DNA from: JBBIQS01 sp037442205
GTDB taxonomy: Bacteria > Myxococcota > Myxococcia > Myxococcales > UBA5297
DNA: 50,086 nt
Assembly: GCA_037442205.1 (NCBI GenBank)
Contig: JBBIQS010000059.1
Location: 1-50,086, forward strand
Reading direction: 5' to 3'
The stretch's first letter is position 1. Each line of letters starts with the position of its first letter. Positions 39,225 to 47,498 of the stretch are shown here, piece after piece. A program made the translations under genes and the position numbers. Below the pieces are notes generated by a model. The model worked only from the letters and a program-made list of their open reading frames with translations, had not been told where the DNA came from and made no database searches.

Positions 39225-39872
39225 TGGCGACCCAGAATCCAGTCGCTGCGATCTACCTGCGGCATGTTGGCGAGCGACTTGCACCGGGCTGACCTCGCTC
39301 GCGTCGTGCGCGCGAGGCAACTTCCACTCGCTACAATCTATGAAGACGCGAGCCCATCAGGGCGCGTTTCCGAGGTCATCTCGGGACTCCTCGTCGATGC
39401 CCATGCCGGCAAGTTCACCATCCTCGTCCTCCACTCGATCTCGGATCTGGGCACGAACCCGCACAACGCGCTCTCGAACGCCGGCAAGTTGGCTGCCGTC
39501 GGCGTCATGCTGATCTCGTTGGAGGAGCCCTGGGCCGAAGCCGAGATCGCGTCCATTGCGAAGGTGGGGGCCTGGCTGGATCGGCAGCAGGTGCTCCGCC
39601 GCCAGGCCGAAGGTCGCGAGTCAGTAAGGAAGGCGAAGGCACTGGGCCGCTGTGGGCGACCCCGAAAGACCTTCGAGATCGAGCGGGCGCGGGCGCTGGT
39701 CGCAAGGTTGCCTCTCGCGCAGGCTGCGAGGGCCCTAGGCTGCTCGCCCTCGCTCCTGCGAGCCCGCCTCAAGAATGCCGAGTCCTCGCCCTCCGCTCCT
39801 TCGACGCCAGCGGGGGCCTGCATCAGCGACGCTCTTCAGCGCGCTTGCGAGGAAGCACCTCAGACTACTTGA
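39224..39872 (+). pseudogene. Degenerate or frameshifted serine recombinase
   Basis: The frame from ATG 39224 encodes MATQNPVAAIYLRHVGERLA then PG and stops at TGA 39290-39292. A +1 shift at that stop continues as DLARVVRARQLPLATIYEDA and on through a resolvase-like body (TILVLHSISDLG, GVMLISLEEPWAEAE) to a C-terminal HTH (LAQAARALGCSPSLL), ending at 39872. The catalytic region reads YLRHVGE where active resolvases have YxRVS, so the nucleophilic Ser is absent. This is most likely a decayed copy. The shift at GGC-TGA-C resembles programmed +1 frameshift sites, so regulated expression cannot be excluded. Confidence 0.75.
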
Positions 39873-39888
39873 ACGGCAGAGGAGCCCA

Positions 39889-40182
39889 ATGCCTTCGAAG
39901 AAGAAGACCGTGACCAGGACCGAGATCCAGAAGGCGCTCGCGAAGCCGCTGGCCGAGGCATTGGAGAAGCTGGGCATCACCAAGGCCGACCCAACCAGTG
40001 CCCGGCGCGTTCTCCGTGCCCTCGTGACCCTGGGCGCGAAGCCATACATCGACCATGGCGTGGAGCCGGAGCACATCCTGATGCACTGCTTCGAGGCGAT
40101 CTCTCGCGAGGTCGCGCGACAGGAGCACGAGTCGAAGCGCGGAGAGGGGCTCTTCGGCGAACTTCCACCGGCCAAGGCTTAG
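39889..40182 (+). CDS. Small basic hypothetical protein
   Basis: A 97-aa protein: basic N-terminus (MPSKKKTVTRTEIQKALAKP), then helices (EALEKLGITKADPTSARRVL, CFEAISREVARQEHESKR). No family is recognised. GAGGAG lies five bases upstream. It sits between the broken resolvase and the intact recombinase, eight bases from the latter, so likely in one operon. Confidence 0.7.
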   Translation: MPSKKKTVTRTEIQKALAKPLAEALEKLGITKADPTSARRVLRALVTLGAKPYIDHGVEPEHILMHCFEAISREVARQEHESKRGEGLFGELPPAKA

Positions 40183-40190
40183 GAGGTGCC

Positions 40191-40850
40191 ATGCAGGCGC
40201 AAGCGCTCGTCCGTGTCTCCTCCAGATCGCAAGACCACGCTACCCAGCGCGACGCAATCGAGCGAGCCGCTGCGGCGCGCGGCGACACGATCACCTGCTG
40301 GCGAGTGGAAACGCGCTCCGGCAAGACCATGGCCAGGCCGGAGCTGGACCGCCTCCGTGAAGACCTGCGGACTGGTCGGGTCCCACGAGGGACCCCGATC
40401 TACGCATTCAAGCTCGACAGGCTGACGAGATCCGGGGTCGCGGACACCTACCAGCTCGTCGCCGAGATCCGGAAGGCGCAGTGCCCGCTCGTCGCCGTTG
40501 CCGACAACCTCCTGATCAAGCCGGACTCTGATGACCTCACCAGCGAGGTCTTACTCTTTGCCCTCGCACTCTGCGCCCGAATCGAGCGCACCTCGATCAA
40601 CGACCGCATCTCGGCTGCGCGTGATCGGGTTGAGGCGGCTGGCGGGAGCTGGGGCAGGCCGCCGAGACTGACAGCCCAGGAGCGCGAACGAGTCCTCGCC
40701 ATGCGGCGCGAGGGCCGGTCCCTCCGCGAGATCGCTGTCGCTGCCAAGGTGCCCCTCGCCACCGTGGCGCGTGCGTGTCGAAAAGCTGGTCTCGGAGGGC
40801 AGCCCGCAAGTGCCCGATCTCTCGATCAGCAGCAGGGTGCGTGCAAGTAG
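40191..40850 (+). CDS. Serine recombinase (resolvase/invertase family)
   Basis: A 219-aa protein with an intact N-terminal resolvase domain: ALVRVSSRSQDHATQRDAIE places the nucleophile at S10, and YAFKLDRLTRSG, TSEVLLFALALCARIERTSI and ISAARDRVEAAGGSWGRPPR follow. A C-terminal HTH (SLREIAVAAKVPLATVARAC) binds DNA. Probable role in multimer resolution or inversion. The RBS AGGAGGT overlaps the preceding stop. Family and length match Tn3/Hin-type resolvases. No obvious res site was identified. Confidence 0.92.
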   Translation: MQAQALVRVSSRSQDHATQRDAIERAAAARGDTITCWRVETRSGKTMARPELDRLREDLRTGRVPRGTPIYAFKLDRLTRSGVADTYQLVAEIRKAQCPLVAVADNLLIKPDSDDLTSEVLLFALALCARIERTSINDRISAARDRVEAAGGSWGRPPRLTAQERERVLAMRREGRSLREIAVAAKVPLATVARACRKAGLGGQPASARSLDQQQGACK

Positions 40851-40875
40851 CCTACTTCTGGATCAGGAGGAAGCC

Positions 40876-41169
40876 ATGGCCGAGGTCGTCAGCATCACGG
40901 CGTTCGCCAAGCAGAACGCCGAACGCCGGGACTTGATCGTCCGGGCAGTATCCGAGATGGAACGGATGGCCGGCGAGGCCCTCGCGCTGGCTCTGAACAT
41001 CGCCTGCCTCGGTTCTCTTGCAGCTTGGAACGAGCAGCAGCCCGTTGGGCGGCTCGTCGTGCCTCCACTGGAGATGTTGGAGACCACGGAGGACGAGGCG
41101 GTGCTCCAGCTCGTCGGTGCCAGCCAGGCGGCCGAGGGCGCTGCCGAGGTGTTGAAGACGCTGCTGTAG
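40876..41169 (+). CDS. Small hypothetical protein
   Basis: A 97-aa helical protein (MAEVVSITAFAKQNAERRDL, then EMERMAGEALALALNIACLG). No family is recognised. GAGGAA precedes ATG. It lies 25 bases after the recombinase gene and 18 before the ADP-ribosylglycohydrolase gene, so probably cotranscribed with both. Confidence 0.65.
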   Translation: MAEVVSITAFAKQNAERRDLIVRAVSEMERMAGEALALALNIACLGSLAAWNEQQPVGRLVVPPLEMLETTEDEAVLQLVGASQAAEGAAEVLKTLL

Positions 41170-41187
41170 CAGTGAGGGAGCTGCGCG

Positions 41188-42255
41188 ATGACAACCGACA
41201 GACACCTCACTCGCCGGGACCGCTCACTCGGAGCCCTCGTCGGTTTGGTAGTGGGGGATGCACTTGGCGTGCCGAATGAGATGGCACACCTCTCCGCGCC
41301 GCCGTTCCCGAAGCTCGCGACCGGCCCTGTCACCGGGATGATCGGCGGCGGCCCCTTCGCTCTGAAGCCTGGCCAGGTTACGGACGACAGCCACATGGCG
41401 ATCATGCTCGCCACGAGTTTATGGGAGTTCGGGGCATTCAAGATCGACGACGTGGCGCAGCGGTACGTCGAGTGGGCGTTTGGCCCCGCCTTCGACGTTG
41501 GTGGGACAACGCGCAACGCCCTCGGCCTGGTTCGGCAGGGCATCCCCCCCATCGAAGCAGGGCTGCACTACTGGCGTCACAGCGGGCGAAGCGCGGCCGG
41601 GAACGGTTCGCTGATGCGGACTGCGCCTATCGGCGTGTTCTTTGCCGACGATCCGAAGGGGCGGCGGCTGGCCTCCATCAAGGACAGCATGATCACTCAC
41701 GCAGATCCGAGATGCGTCATCGCCTGTTGCGCCTTCAACGCCGCCATCGCGGCGGCGATCATGTCCGAGGGCGAGGTGGACAGGGAGGCTCTCCTCGCCG
41801 CTGCTGATTGCGAGATCGACGAGGCCGTCCAATGCCTCATCAACTTCCCATCCGTCATCGGCAACGCCGCCGTCGATCCTCGTCATCTCACTGGGGCAGC
41901 CGCCGACCTTCATCGGGACCTACTGCGCGCCCAGCACGACGACCCACTCCTGGCCGGAGAGGAGCTTGATCTCAACCGCCAGGCGGGGTTCGTAAGAGTG
42001 GCCTTTCGGGGAGCGTTCTGGACCCTCCTCCATGCGCCAACGTTCGAGGCGGGGCTCATTGAGGTCGTGAATAGGTACTCGGACTCCGACACAGTGGGAG
42101 CGACCACAGGTGCCCTAGTAGGGGCCACCCTCGGCGAGCAGGGCATCTCCGCGCAGTGGAAGGATGTCGTCTTTAAGGCGCTCCGAGATGGCCCTTCGAG
42201 CCCATTGCGCGATGACTTCCACCCGCGCCGGCTCATCGACCTGCTCCCAGCCTGA
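41188..42255 (+). CDS. ADP-ribosylglycohydrolase (DraG/ARH family)
   Basis: A 355-aa enzyme expected to remove ADP-ribose from a target such as arginine-modified protein or modified nucleic acid, using two divalent metal ions. The N-terminal GALVGLVVGDALGVPNE is typical. Metal ligands are visible as T65-D66-D67 (VTDDSHMA) and D299, D301, T302 (YSDSDTVGATTGALVGA). GNGSLMRTAPIG and HADPRCVIACCAF complete the pattern. In a mobile element next to a restriction-modification cassette it may reverse ADP-ribosylation by host, phage or a toxin. No ADP-ribosyltransferase is seen in the window. Confidence 0.9.
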   Translation: MTTDRHLTRRDRSLGALVGLVVGDALGVPNEMAHLSAPPFPKLATGPVTGMIGGGPFALKPGQVTDDSHMAIMLATSLWEFGAFKIDDVAQRYVEWAFGPAFDVGGTTRNALGLVRQGIPPIEAGLHYWRHSGRSAAGNGSLMRTAPIGVFFADDPKGRRLASIKDSMITHADPRCVIACCAFNAAIAAAIMSEGEVDREALLAAADCEIDEAVQCLINFPSVIGNAAVDPRHLTGAAADLHRDLLRAQHDDPLLAGEELDLNRQAGFVRVAFRGAFWTLLHAPTFEAGLIEVVNRYSDSDTVGATTGALVGATLGEQGISAQWKDVVFKALRDGPSSPLRDDFHPRRLIDLLPA

Positions 42256-42294
42256 TGCGTCCACTGCCGAACCCTCACTAGGCACGTTCGCTAC

Positions 42295-42323
42295 TTGACG
42301 GAGCCTTCGGCCGCGACCTACAA
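42295..42323 (+). promoter_or_regulatory. Candidate promoter of the cytosine methyltransferase operon
   Basis: TTGACG (42295-42300), a 17-base spacer, and CTACAA (42318-42323), about 100 bases before the methyltransferase ATG. Both boxes are approximate. It would allow the methyltransferase to be made independently of the glycohydrolase operon. Confidence 0.35.
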
Positions 42324-42421
42324 GTCATGCCGTGAGTTCCCCCAGCAGACGCACAACCCGCGACCCGGCTCGTGTCATACCCATCCGGCAGAATGTGCGT
42401 CCGGCCCTGGGGAGGAACCGC

Positions 42422-43687
42422 ATGAGCCAACCTGTCGCGCTCTCTGTCTTCTCTGGCGCTGGCGGAATGGATCTGGGGCTTGAGTCCGCTGGCTGGTCGA
42501 TCTGCGCCCAGATCGAGATGGACCACGATTCTGCCGACACCCTCCGTCGCAGGGCGGACGCCGCTCGGCTCGACACCAAGGTAATCGAGCAGCGGATTGA
42601 GGATGTGGACCCAACAGTCCTGCGACGAGACCTTGGACTTCGACCAGGCCAGCTCGAACTGCTTGCAGGCGGCCCCCCGTGTCAGCCCTTTACGACCACG
42701 GGACTTCGGCAGGGCATCAACGACCGCCGGGCATCCTCCGCTTTTCCTACCTACCTCAAGTACATCTCCGTTTTCGAACCCCAGATTCTCTGGATGGAGA
42801 ACGTCGATGGGTTCCTGTCGGCGGCGCTGAAGCACCGGCCGCTGACCGAGCGAGGGAAAGATTCCCCCGCGCTAAGCTGGGAAGAGCGCAAGGGCTCATT
42901 CCTCTACTGGCTGCTCGGCGAGCTGTCACAGCTCGGTTACTCCGTGAGTTGGGGCGTCCTTGAGGCTGCCGACTATGGCGTCGCACAGTTTCGCCAGCGT
43001 GCGTTTCTAATCGGTGTCCGCGAGGACATGGGTTGCTTCCCGCCGTCCCCGATGTTTGGTCAACCGAAGATGCCTCGGTATCGGGACCTGCGCGATGCGC
43101 TTAAGCAGGTCAAGGTGCTCGGGCCGGTGCAGCCGCTGAGCGAGCGGAAGAGGTCTGTCTTCCAAATGATCCCGCCAGGCGGCAACTGGCGCGACCTCTC
43201 CGAGGCGACCCGGCGAGCCACCATGGGAGCCGCCTTCCACGCGACGGGCGGCAAGAGCGGTTGGTGGCGGCGACTTGCATGGGACGAGCCCTCCCCAACG
43301 ATTCTTGGAATGCCAGATCATTCCAGCACCGCGCTGATACACCCTGATGATGTGCGCTGCCTTTCGGTGAACGAGTGCGCGGCGGTCCAGAGCTTCCCGG
43401 CCGAGGTGTCCTTCTGTGGTCGGCCCAGGTCGCAGTACCAACAGATCGGCAACGCTGTCCCGCCTCTCCTCGCAGAGGCAGTCGGTAAGAAGCTGATTCG
43501 CTTCCTTGAGGGCGAACGGCAAGAACCGCCCCCGCCCCCGCCTTGGCGCAAGCTGTCGGCGAACAGGCGGATCGGCACGCACGGCTGGTGCAAGCGCGAG
43601 CGCGGTGAACTCCGCTGCCACCTGATCAGCCGGGTCCGGGAGGATCATGTCTGGGCAGGGAAGCAGCAGGAGCTTCAATTCGGCTGA
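42422..43687 (+). CDS. C5-cytosine DNA methyltransferase
   Basis: A 421-aa Dcm-type enzyme transferring a methyl group from SAM to cytosine C5. Motif I is FSGAGGMDLGLE (from residue 10), motif IV GGPPCQPFTTTG with catalytic C87, motif VI MENVDGF (E126), motif VIII AQFRQRAFLIGVR and motif X YQQIGNAVPPLLAEAVG. The target-recognition region lies between VIII and X. The start at 42422 has GGAGG 6 bases upstream. A PmeII-like endonuclease overlaps its 3' end and Vsr follows, making a type II restriction-modification locus. The motif recognised cannot be read from sequence. Confidence 0.95.
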   Translation: MSQPVALSVFSGAGGMDLGLESAGWSICAQIEMDHDSADTLRRRADAARLDTKVIEQRIEDVDPTVLRRDLGLRPGQLELLAGGPPCQPFTTTGLRQGINDRRASSAFPTYLKYISVFEPQILWMENVDGFLSAALKHRPLTERGKDSPALSWEERKGSFLYWLLGELSQLGYSVSWGVLEAADYGVAQFRQRAFLIGVREDMGCFPPSPMFGQPKMPRYRDLRDALKQVKVLGPVQPLSERKRSVFQMIPPGGNWRDLSEATRRATMGAAFHATGGKSGWWRRLAWDEPSPTILGMPDHSSTALIHPDDVRCLSVNECAAVQSFPAEVSFCGRPRSQYQQIGNAVPPLLAEAVGKKLIRFLEGERQEPPPPPPWRKLSANRRIGTHGWCKRERGELRCHLISRVREDHVWAGKQQELQFG

Positions 43688-44609
43688 AGAGGCGACGATT
43701 GTCGCCAACGTTCGCAGGCTGAGTAAGGTTGCCGCTGGAGACGGCGGCCCCAGCGACGCCCAGATCGTCGCTGGAGTAAAGGGTTTCGCCGAGGCGTTCG
43801 ACTTCTGGTACACGCGCGTGATGCGCGAGGCCGTTCCCGCCTACCGCGACCTCATCATCAAGCGGATCAACCCGTTCATCCGGCGCGTAGAGTGCGACGG
43901 CCTCGGCCCGGCAGCCACCGCTGGCAAGCTCGTAGAGGACTATAACGCCCGCAACTTCGTCACGGCGGGCGGATGGGCGCTCGAAGAGCTGGCGGTGTGC
44001 CTCGGCGTCAACACGAAGAAGAGCACCGCCGAGGGCATCGACGTAGAGCGGTTCGATCCCGGGACCAGCGAGTACCACCTCTACGTCCTGAAGAGCGGCC
44101 TGGTGACTCGAAACTCCGACATCCTCAAGGCACTCAAGAAGAACGCGCGCCAGGCCGAGACCCTGCTCATGCAGGGGCGCGGCTCCCAGCGCGTGAAGGT
44201 CTTCGCGAACTACGCCATCGTCGCCGGGAAAACTTCGAGCACCTTCGAGGATGGCATCCGGCGGCCATCGTCAGCCGAGTTCTGGAGCGAGATCACCGGG
44301 CTCCCCGATCCTGACTGCATCGAGCTAGCGCTCGCCGTCGCGGCCGAGGCAGGGAAGCTCGTCAGGAGGGACGCTTCGGCGCACATCGACGCGATGAAGC
44401 TCCTGATCGCGGACTACATTGGCATGCGAGACCGGCCTGGCGTAGTGGACTGGGAGTTCATCGCCCTGCGGAACATGCAGGACGATGCGAAGTGGAAGGA
44501 CCAGGATCGTGAGCGACACCAACGAGCGCTCGGAAAACTCGCGGCCACCGGGTATGTCGTCGCGAAGAAAGCCAGCCGCGCCCAAGCGCCCCCGCTCCCA
44601 GAAGAGTGA
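43647..44609 (+). CDS. Type II restriction endonuclease, PmeII-like
   Basis: A 320-aa protein overlapping the methyltransferase gene by 41 bases in another frame, with GGGAGG just before its ATG. Features recall the PmeII endonuclease family: YRDLIIKRINPFIRRV, WALEELAVCLG (E113/E114), KSTAEGIDVERFD (D132), YVLKSGLVTRNSDILKALKK (K149) and FWSEITGLPD. The acidic residues plus the KSG lysine fit a PD-(D/E)XK nuclease core. Context with methyltransferase and Vsr strongly supports a restriction role, although sequence identity to the family is judged by eye. Confidence 0.75.
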   Translation: MSGQGSSRSFNSAEEATIVANVRRLSKVAAGDGGPSDAQIVAGVKGFAEAFDFWYTRVMREAVPAYRDLIIKRINPFIRRVECDGLGPAATAGKLVEDYNARNFVTAGGWALEELAVCLGVNTKKSTAEGIDVERFDPGTSEYHLYVLKSGLVTRNSDILKALKKNARQAETLLMQGRGSQRVKVFANYAIVAGKTSSTFEDGIRRPSSAEFWSEITGLPDPDCIELALAVAAEAGKLVRRDASAHIDAMKLLIADYIGMRDRPGVVDWEFIALRNMQDDAKWKDQDRERHQRALGKLAATGYVVAKKASRAQAPPLPEE

Positions 44610-45174
44610 CCGCTCGGATCTGCGAGCGCACGGAGATTTCCTCCCCTCACGCTTGGTGGCCGTGACGCAGCGCCGGCCGCTGAGCCGGCGCACGGTAAGC
44701 GTGGGTGATGGCAGGCGGCTGCCCTACCCGCTTCCGACTGACGCAGGCGTGACCAAGCGGATGCTGGGAAACCGCAGCAAGGGTACAAAGCCGGAGGTGG
44801 CGCTCTGCGCGTCTTTAGCCGAGCGCGGACTCCGGTTCCGGCGAGACTACCAGATTGCCATCAAAGGCCGTCGGCCGACGAAGCCTGATGTTGCCTTCGT
44901 GCGCGAAAAGCTCGCGGTCTTCATCGACGGCTGCTTCTGGCACGGTTGCCCGCTGCACGGCCGCGCCCCGTCGAAGAACCCGGCCTACTGGCTCCCGAAG
45001 CTACAGCGCAACAGGGAGCGTGACCGCCAGCTCTCAAGGGAGCTGCGGAAGGCTGGCTGGACCGTGGTCCGCTGCTGGGAGCACACGACAGTGGAACGCG
45101 CAGCGGCAAGGATCATGGCTGTCCTCGCCCGGCTTCGCCCACCAGGTCGGGTCGGAACAAGGAGTTGCAGATGA
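44554..45174 (+). CDS. vsr: Very-short-patch mismatch endonuclease Vsr
   Basis: A 206-aa protein whose C-terminal ~115 residues are Vsr: MLGNRSKGTKPEVALCASLA, FRRDYQIAI, KPDVAFVREKLAVFIDGCFW then HGCPLHG, NPAYWLPKLQRNRERDRQL and a final WTVVRCWEH. Vsr nicks T-G mismatches created by deamination of 5-methylcytosine, protecting the methylated sites. The N-terminal ~90 residues are an unusual Arg-rich extension. The true start is uncertain: ATG 44554 overlaps the endonuclease by 56 bases and a downstream GTG is possible. The stop overlaps the next gene by ATGA. Confidence 0.9.
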   Translation: MSSRRKPAAPKRPRSQKSDRSDLRAHGDFLPSRLVAVTQRRPLSRRTVSVGDGRRLPYPLPTDAGVTKRMLGNRSKGTKPEVALCASLAERGLRFRRDYQIAIKGRRPTKPDVAFVREKLAVFIDGCFWHGCPLHGRAPSKNPAYWLPKLQRNRERDRQLSRELRKAGWTVVRCWEHTTVERAAARIMAVLARLRPPGRVGTRSCR

Positions 45175-46070
45175 TCGCAGGAAAGGCGGCCGTGGAGGTC
45201 GCCCGAGCCACGAAGCGGGCGTTCGCGGATTGCGACCACGACACTTGGCGCTGGTCGCCCGACTTCCGCGAGGCCCTTGAGTCCGACGACCTTCCACCGT
45301 CGCTCATCGCGGAGCTTGCGAACGGCTCAGTCGCTAGGACCAAGGACTCGATCCTCAAGCTCAAGTTCGGCTACCTGCTGCATGGTGCGCCATTCCGAAG
45401 CGAGTGTATGGAGTACCTGAAGGTGGCCACGTCCGCCGAAGCCGGCGAGGAGGCGCTTCGTCGCCTGGCGACGATTGCCAGAAAGAAGCTCGTGGCGGAC
45501 CTCGACTACTGGAGCGGGCCTGGGTTCCAGGACGAAGTGGAAGAAACGAATCGCGCGATCTCCGCTCTCGACGGCGAGATGGTGGCGGCGGGCTATCGCT
45601 GGACGGATTCTGGCTTCCGGCGCGATACGGTTACTGCGGTCGCGCAGGTTCCAAGCGTGCCTGCGCTTGTCGATCTCGTCACGAGGGCGAAGCTGGCCAA
45701 CGAGGCCCTGCTGCTGAGCCAGTTGGAACTCGCGGAGCAAGGTTTGGCACAGGGCGGCCCTGTTGGCTGGCAGGCGGCGTCGGACAAGGCCCGAGATGCG
45801 ATGGCGAAGGTGTTCGAGGGGGTGGCGCTGAAGGTTCAGCCAGGCGTTAGGACCACCTCGGCGGCTGCGGTCAGGGACGCCCTGGAGCAGGGCGGCGTGG
45901 TTGACTCCTCCCAGAAGACGCGCCTTCAGCTCGTGTACAAGGCACTCTGCGAGACCGCGCACAACGTTAGCAGCCGAGAGGATGCGGTCTTCGACATGGC
46001 GGCGGCGCTGGCGGCCTCGGAGTTCGTCCTCAAGCGCTACCTCACCAGGCTGCCTCCCTCGTCACCCTAG
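45171..46070 (+). CDS. Uncharacterised protein of the restriction cassette, Abi-like C-terminus
   Basis: A 299-aa protein coupled to vsr by ATGA, with AAGGAG six bases upstream. About residues 1-190 are unrecognised (GYLLHGAPFRSECMEYLKVA, RWTDSGFRRDTVTAVAQVPS). About 200-299 are helical and end TRLQLVYKALCETAHNVSSR then EDAVFDMAAALAASEFVLKR. That end resembles the C-terminal domain of abortive-infection proteins (LYxxLxxxAHxxxSREDA). Position as the last gene of an M-R-V operon suggests an accessory defence role. The resemblance is by eye. Confidence 0.6.
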   Translation: MIAGKAAVEVARATKRAFADCDHDTWRWSPDFREALESDDLPPSLIAELANGSVARTKDSILKLKFGYLLHGAPFRSECMEYLKVATSAEAGEEALRRLATIARKKLVADLDYWSGPGFQDEVEETNRAISALDGEMVAAGYRWTDSGFRRDTVTAVAQVPSVPALVDLVTRAKLANEALLLSQLELAEQGLAQGGPVGWQAASDKARDAMAKVFEGVALKVQPGVRTTSAAAVRDALEQGGVVDSSQKTRLQLVYKALCETAHNVSSREDAVFDMAAALAASEFVLKRYLTRLPPSSP

Positions 46071-46106
46071 ATCGAGGAGCCAGACTCGCGAACGGGACGA
46101 ACGGTC

Positions 46107-46132
46107 CGGTTCGCGCAGGAATGCGCGAACCG
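46107..46132. terminator. Hairpin between convergent genes
   Basis: A perfect 11-bp stem (46107-46117 with 46122-46132) closed by a GGAA tetraloop, centred between the stops at 46070 (plus) and 46172 (minus). There is no T-run on either side, so it may act as a transcript end or stabiliser for both operons. Confidence 0.55.
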
Positions 46133-46171
46133 TGGGCGCACCCCGATCTCGGTCGCCTCTCCGCGCTCGAA

Positions 46172-47404
46172 CTACTTTCGCCGGTTGTTCTTGCGACGCA
46201 ACAGGAGAGCCGCCCGCTTCCTGCCTCGTCCATGCAACGGGATCGCGATTGCCCGGTAGAGCCTGCGCCTGGGTCGCCGGCCGAGCTGGACCCTCGCGTA
46301 CTCGTGCCGGAGACAGAGCCGGCACTCGACGCAGGTGATCTTGCCGCCACTGGTCACGCCGGGACAGGGGACCGCTAGAGTGTTCGGGGCAACCTCGTAG
46401 AAACTACGGCCCTTGAGCTTTTCGACGGTCAGCAACGCAGCGTACCCGCGCTCCCGCGCGTCTGCGATCTCGGCGGGCGTCTCCACGCTGGCGAGGACGT
46501 TGATGACGCCCCATGCTCGTCGCGGGACCCTGCGCCAGTCATGGGTGTACGTCCAGATCTCGCCACCGCCGCGCTGCTTCCACCTCTTCGCCGCTCGGGC
46601 CAAGCGTTCGACGGCGGCCACTGATCCAGCAACGTCCCCGGCTACGTGCAGGCGGAGGTCTCGCTTCCCGCCGTCGCCGTTGTCCGGAACCCGGGAGAAG
46701 CTCGTTGGCCAAGCCGAGCCCGGGAAGGACAAGTCGATCTGGTGAGCCTCCTCCTCCAAGATCTCGTCGGCGGAGAGCCCAAGAGCGGCGACGTTCAGCA
46801 GTGGAAGCGCGACAACACCAAGGCGGCCCTCCTTCGCGTAGCAGCCTTCCTGGCGATAGAGGCAATCCTTCGCACAGGTCTGGGTGGAGATGAACGTGGC
46901 CGAGGCGAACGGCGGCTTCGGCACCGGGCGCTTCCAGCGGCCCTTCCCCACCTTCTTCTGGGGAGCGAGCTTCTCGTCGAAAGTCTCGGGCTCGAACCGG
47001 ACGGCCGCCTTCAGCCTCTTCCACTTCTCCGGCTTGGTCTTGAGGAACAGCTTCAGGGAGCTGACCTGTATCTCGCCCTTTGCGCTCTCGGCGATCCCCG
47101 CCGCGTCGATCAGGCTGACTCGCAAGTCTTTGAGCGCCGCGAGCAACTCGTCGGTCCCGTCCCGTCCAACCTTGGTGAGTCGGCGCACCGTCGAGTCGGA
47201 TAGCCCCAACTCCCGCGCCACCTTCCGCACGGCGCAGACGAGGCATTTCAGACTGCTTGAACGGCGGTCGCCCCCGTGGCCCTGCGTTCCAGGCTCCTTC
47301 GCAGCCACATCGACCATCCTGGCGACAACGCGCGGGTCGTAGTCCGTCCAGAGACGCGGGTGCCCGCGCCGAGGCGAACGTGGGCTGGAGTGAGAGGGGC
47401 TCAT
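46172..47404 (-). CDS. Cys-rich mobile-element protein with HTH
   Basis: A 410-aa protein. The start at 47404 has GGGAGAG about six bases upstream. About residues 60-110 form a helix-turn-helix (KVARELGLSDSTVRRLTKVG, AALKDLRVSLIDAAGIAESA). The central TCAKDCLYRQEGCYAKEG and the C-terminal VPCPGVTSGGKITCVECRLC are two cysteine clusters that recur in phage and plasmid proteins I cannot name; they look like metal sites. Between them RDLRLHVAGDVAGSVAAVER, IWTYTHDWR and YAALLTVEKLKG suggest an alpha/beta barrel. The C-terminus is very Arg-rich. Likely nucleic-acid related; activity unknown. Confidence 0.65.
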   Translation of the reverse strand: MSPSHSSPRSPRRGHPRLWTDYDPRVVARMVDVAAKEPGTQGHGGDRRSSSLKCLVCAVRKVARELGLSDSTVRRLTKVGRDGTDELLAALKDLRVSLIDAAGIAESAKGEIQVSSLKLFLKTKPEKWKRLKAAVRFEPETFDEKLAPQKKVGKGRWKRPVPKPPFASATFISTQTCAKDCLYRQEGCYAKEGRLGVVALPLLNVAALGLSADEILEEEAHQIDLSFPGSAWPTSFSRVPDNGDGGKRDLRLHVAGDVAGSVAAVERLARAAKRWKQRGGGEIWTYTHDWRRVPRRAWGVINVLASVETPAEIADARERGYAALLTVEKLKGRSFYEVAPNTLAVPCPGVTSGGKITCVECRLCLRHEYARVQLGRRPRRRLYRAIAIPLHGRGRKRAALLLRRKNNRRK

Positions 47405-47498
47405 GACTGCTCTCCCGCAGGGCACAACGAGAGCAGCAGTGTAGCGGCCGAACTGAACCGACGGCCGACGCGATGGTCCCGCTCGCGGCTCGCTGGAC

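Noticed and set aside
39264..39872. The second frame of the broken resolvase as an independent intact gene starting MLASDLHRADL
   Set aside because: It lacks the first resolvase strand, which is present in the preceding frame from 39224, and has no RBS at 39264.
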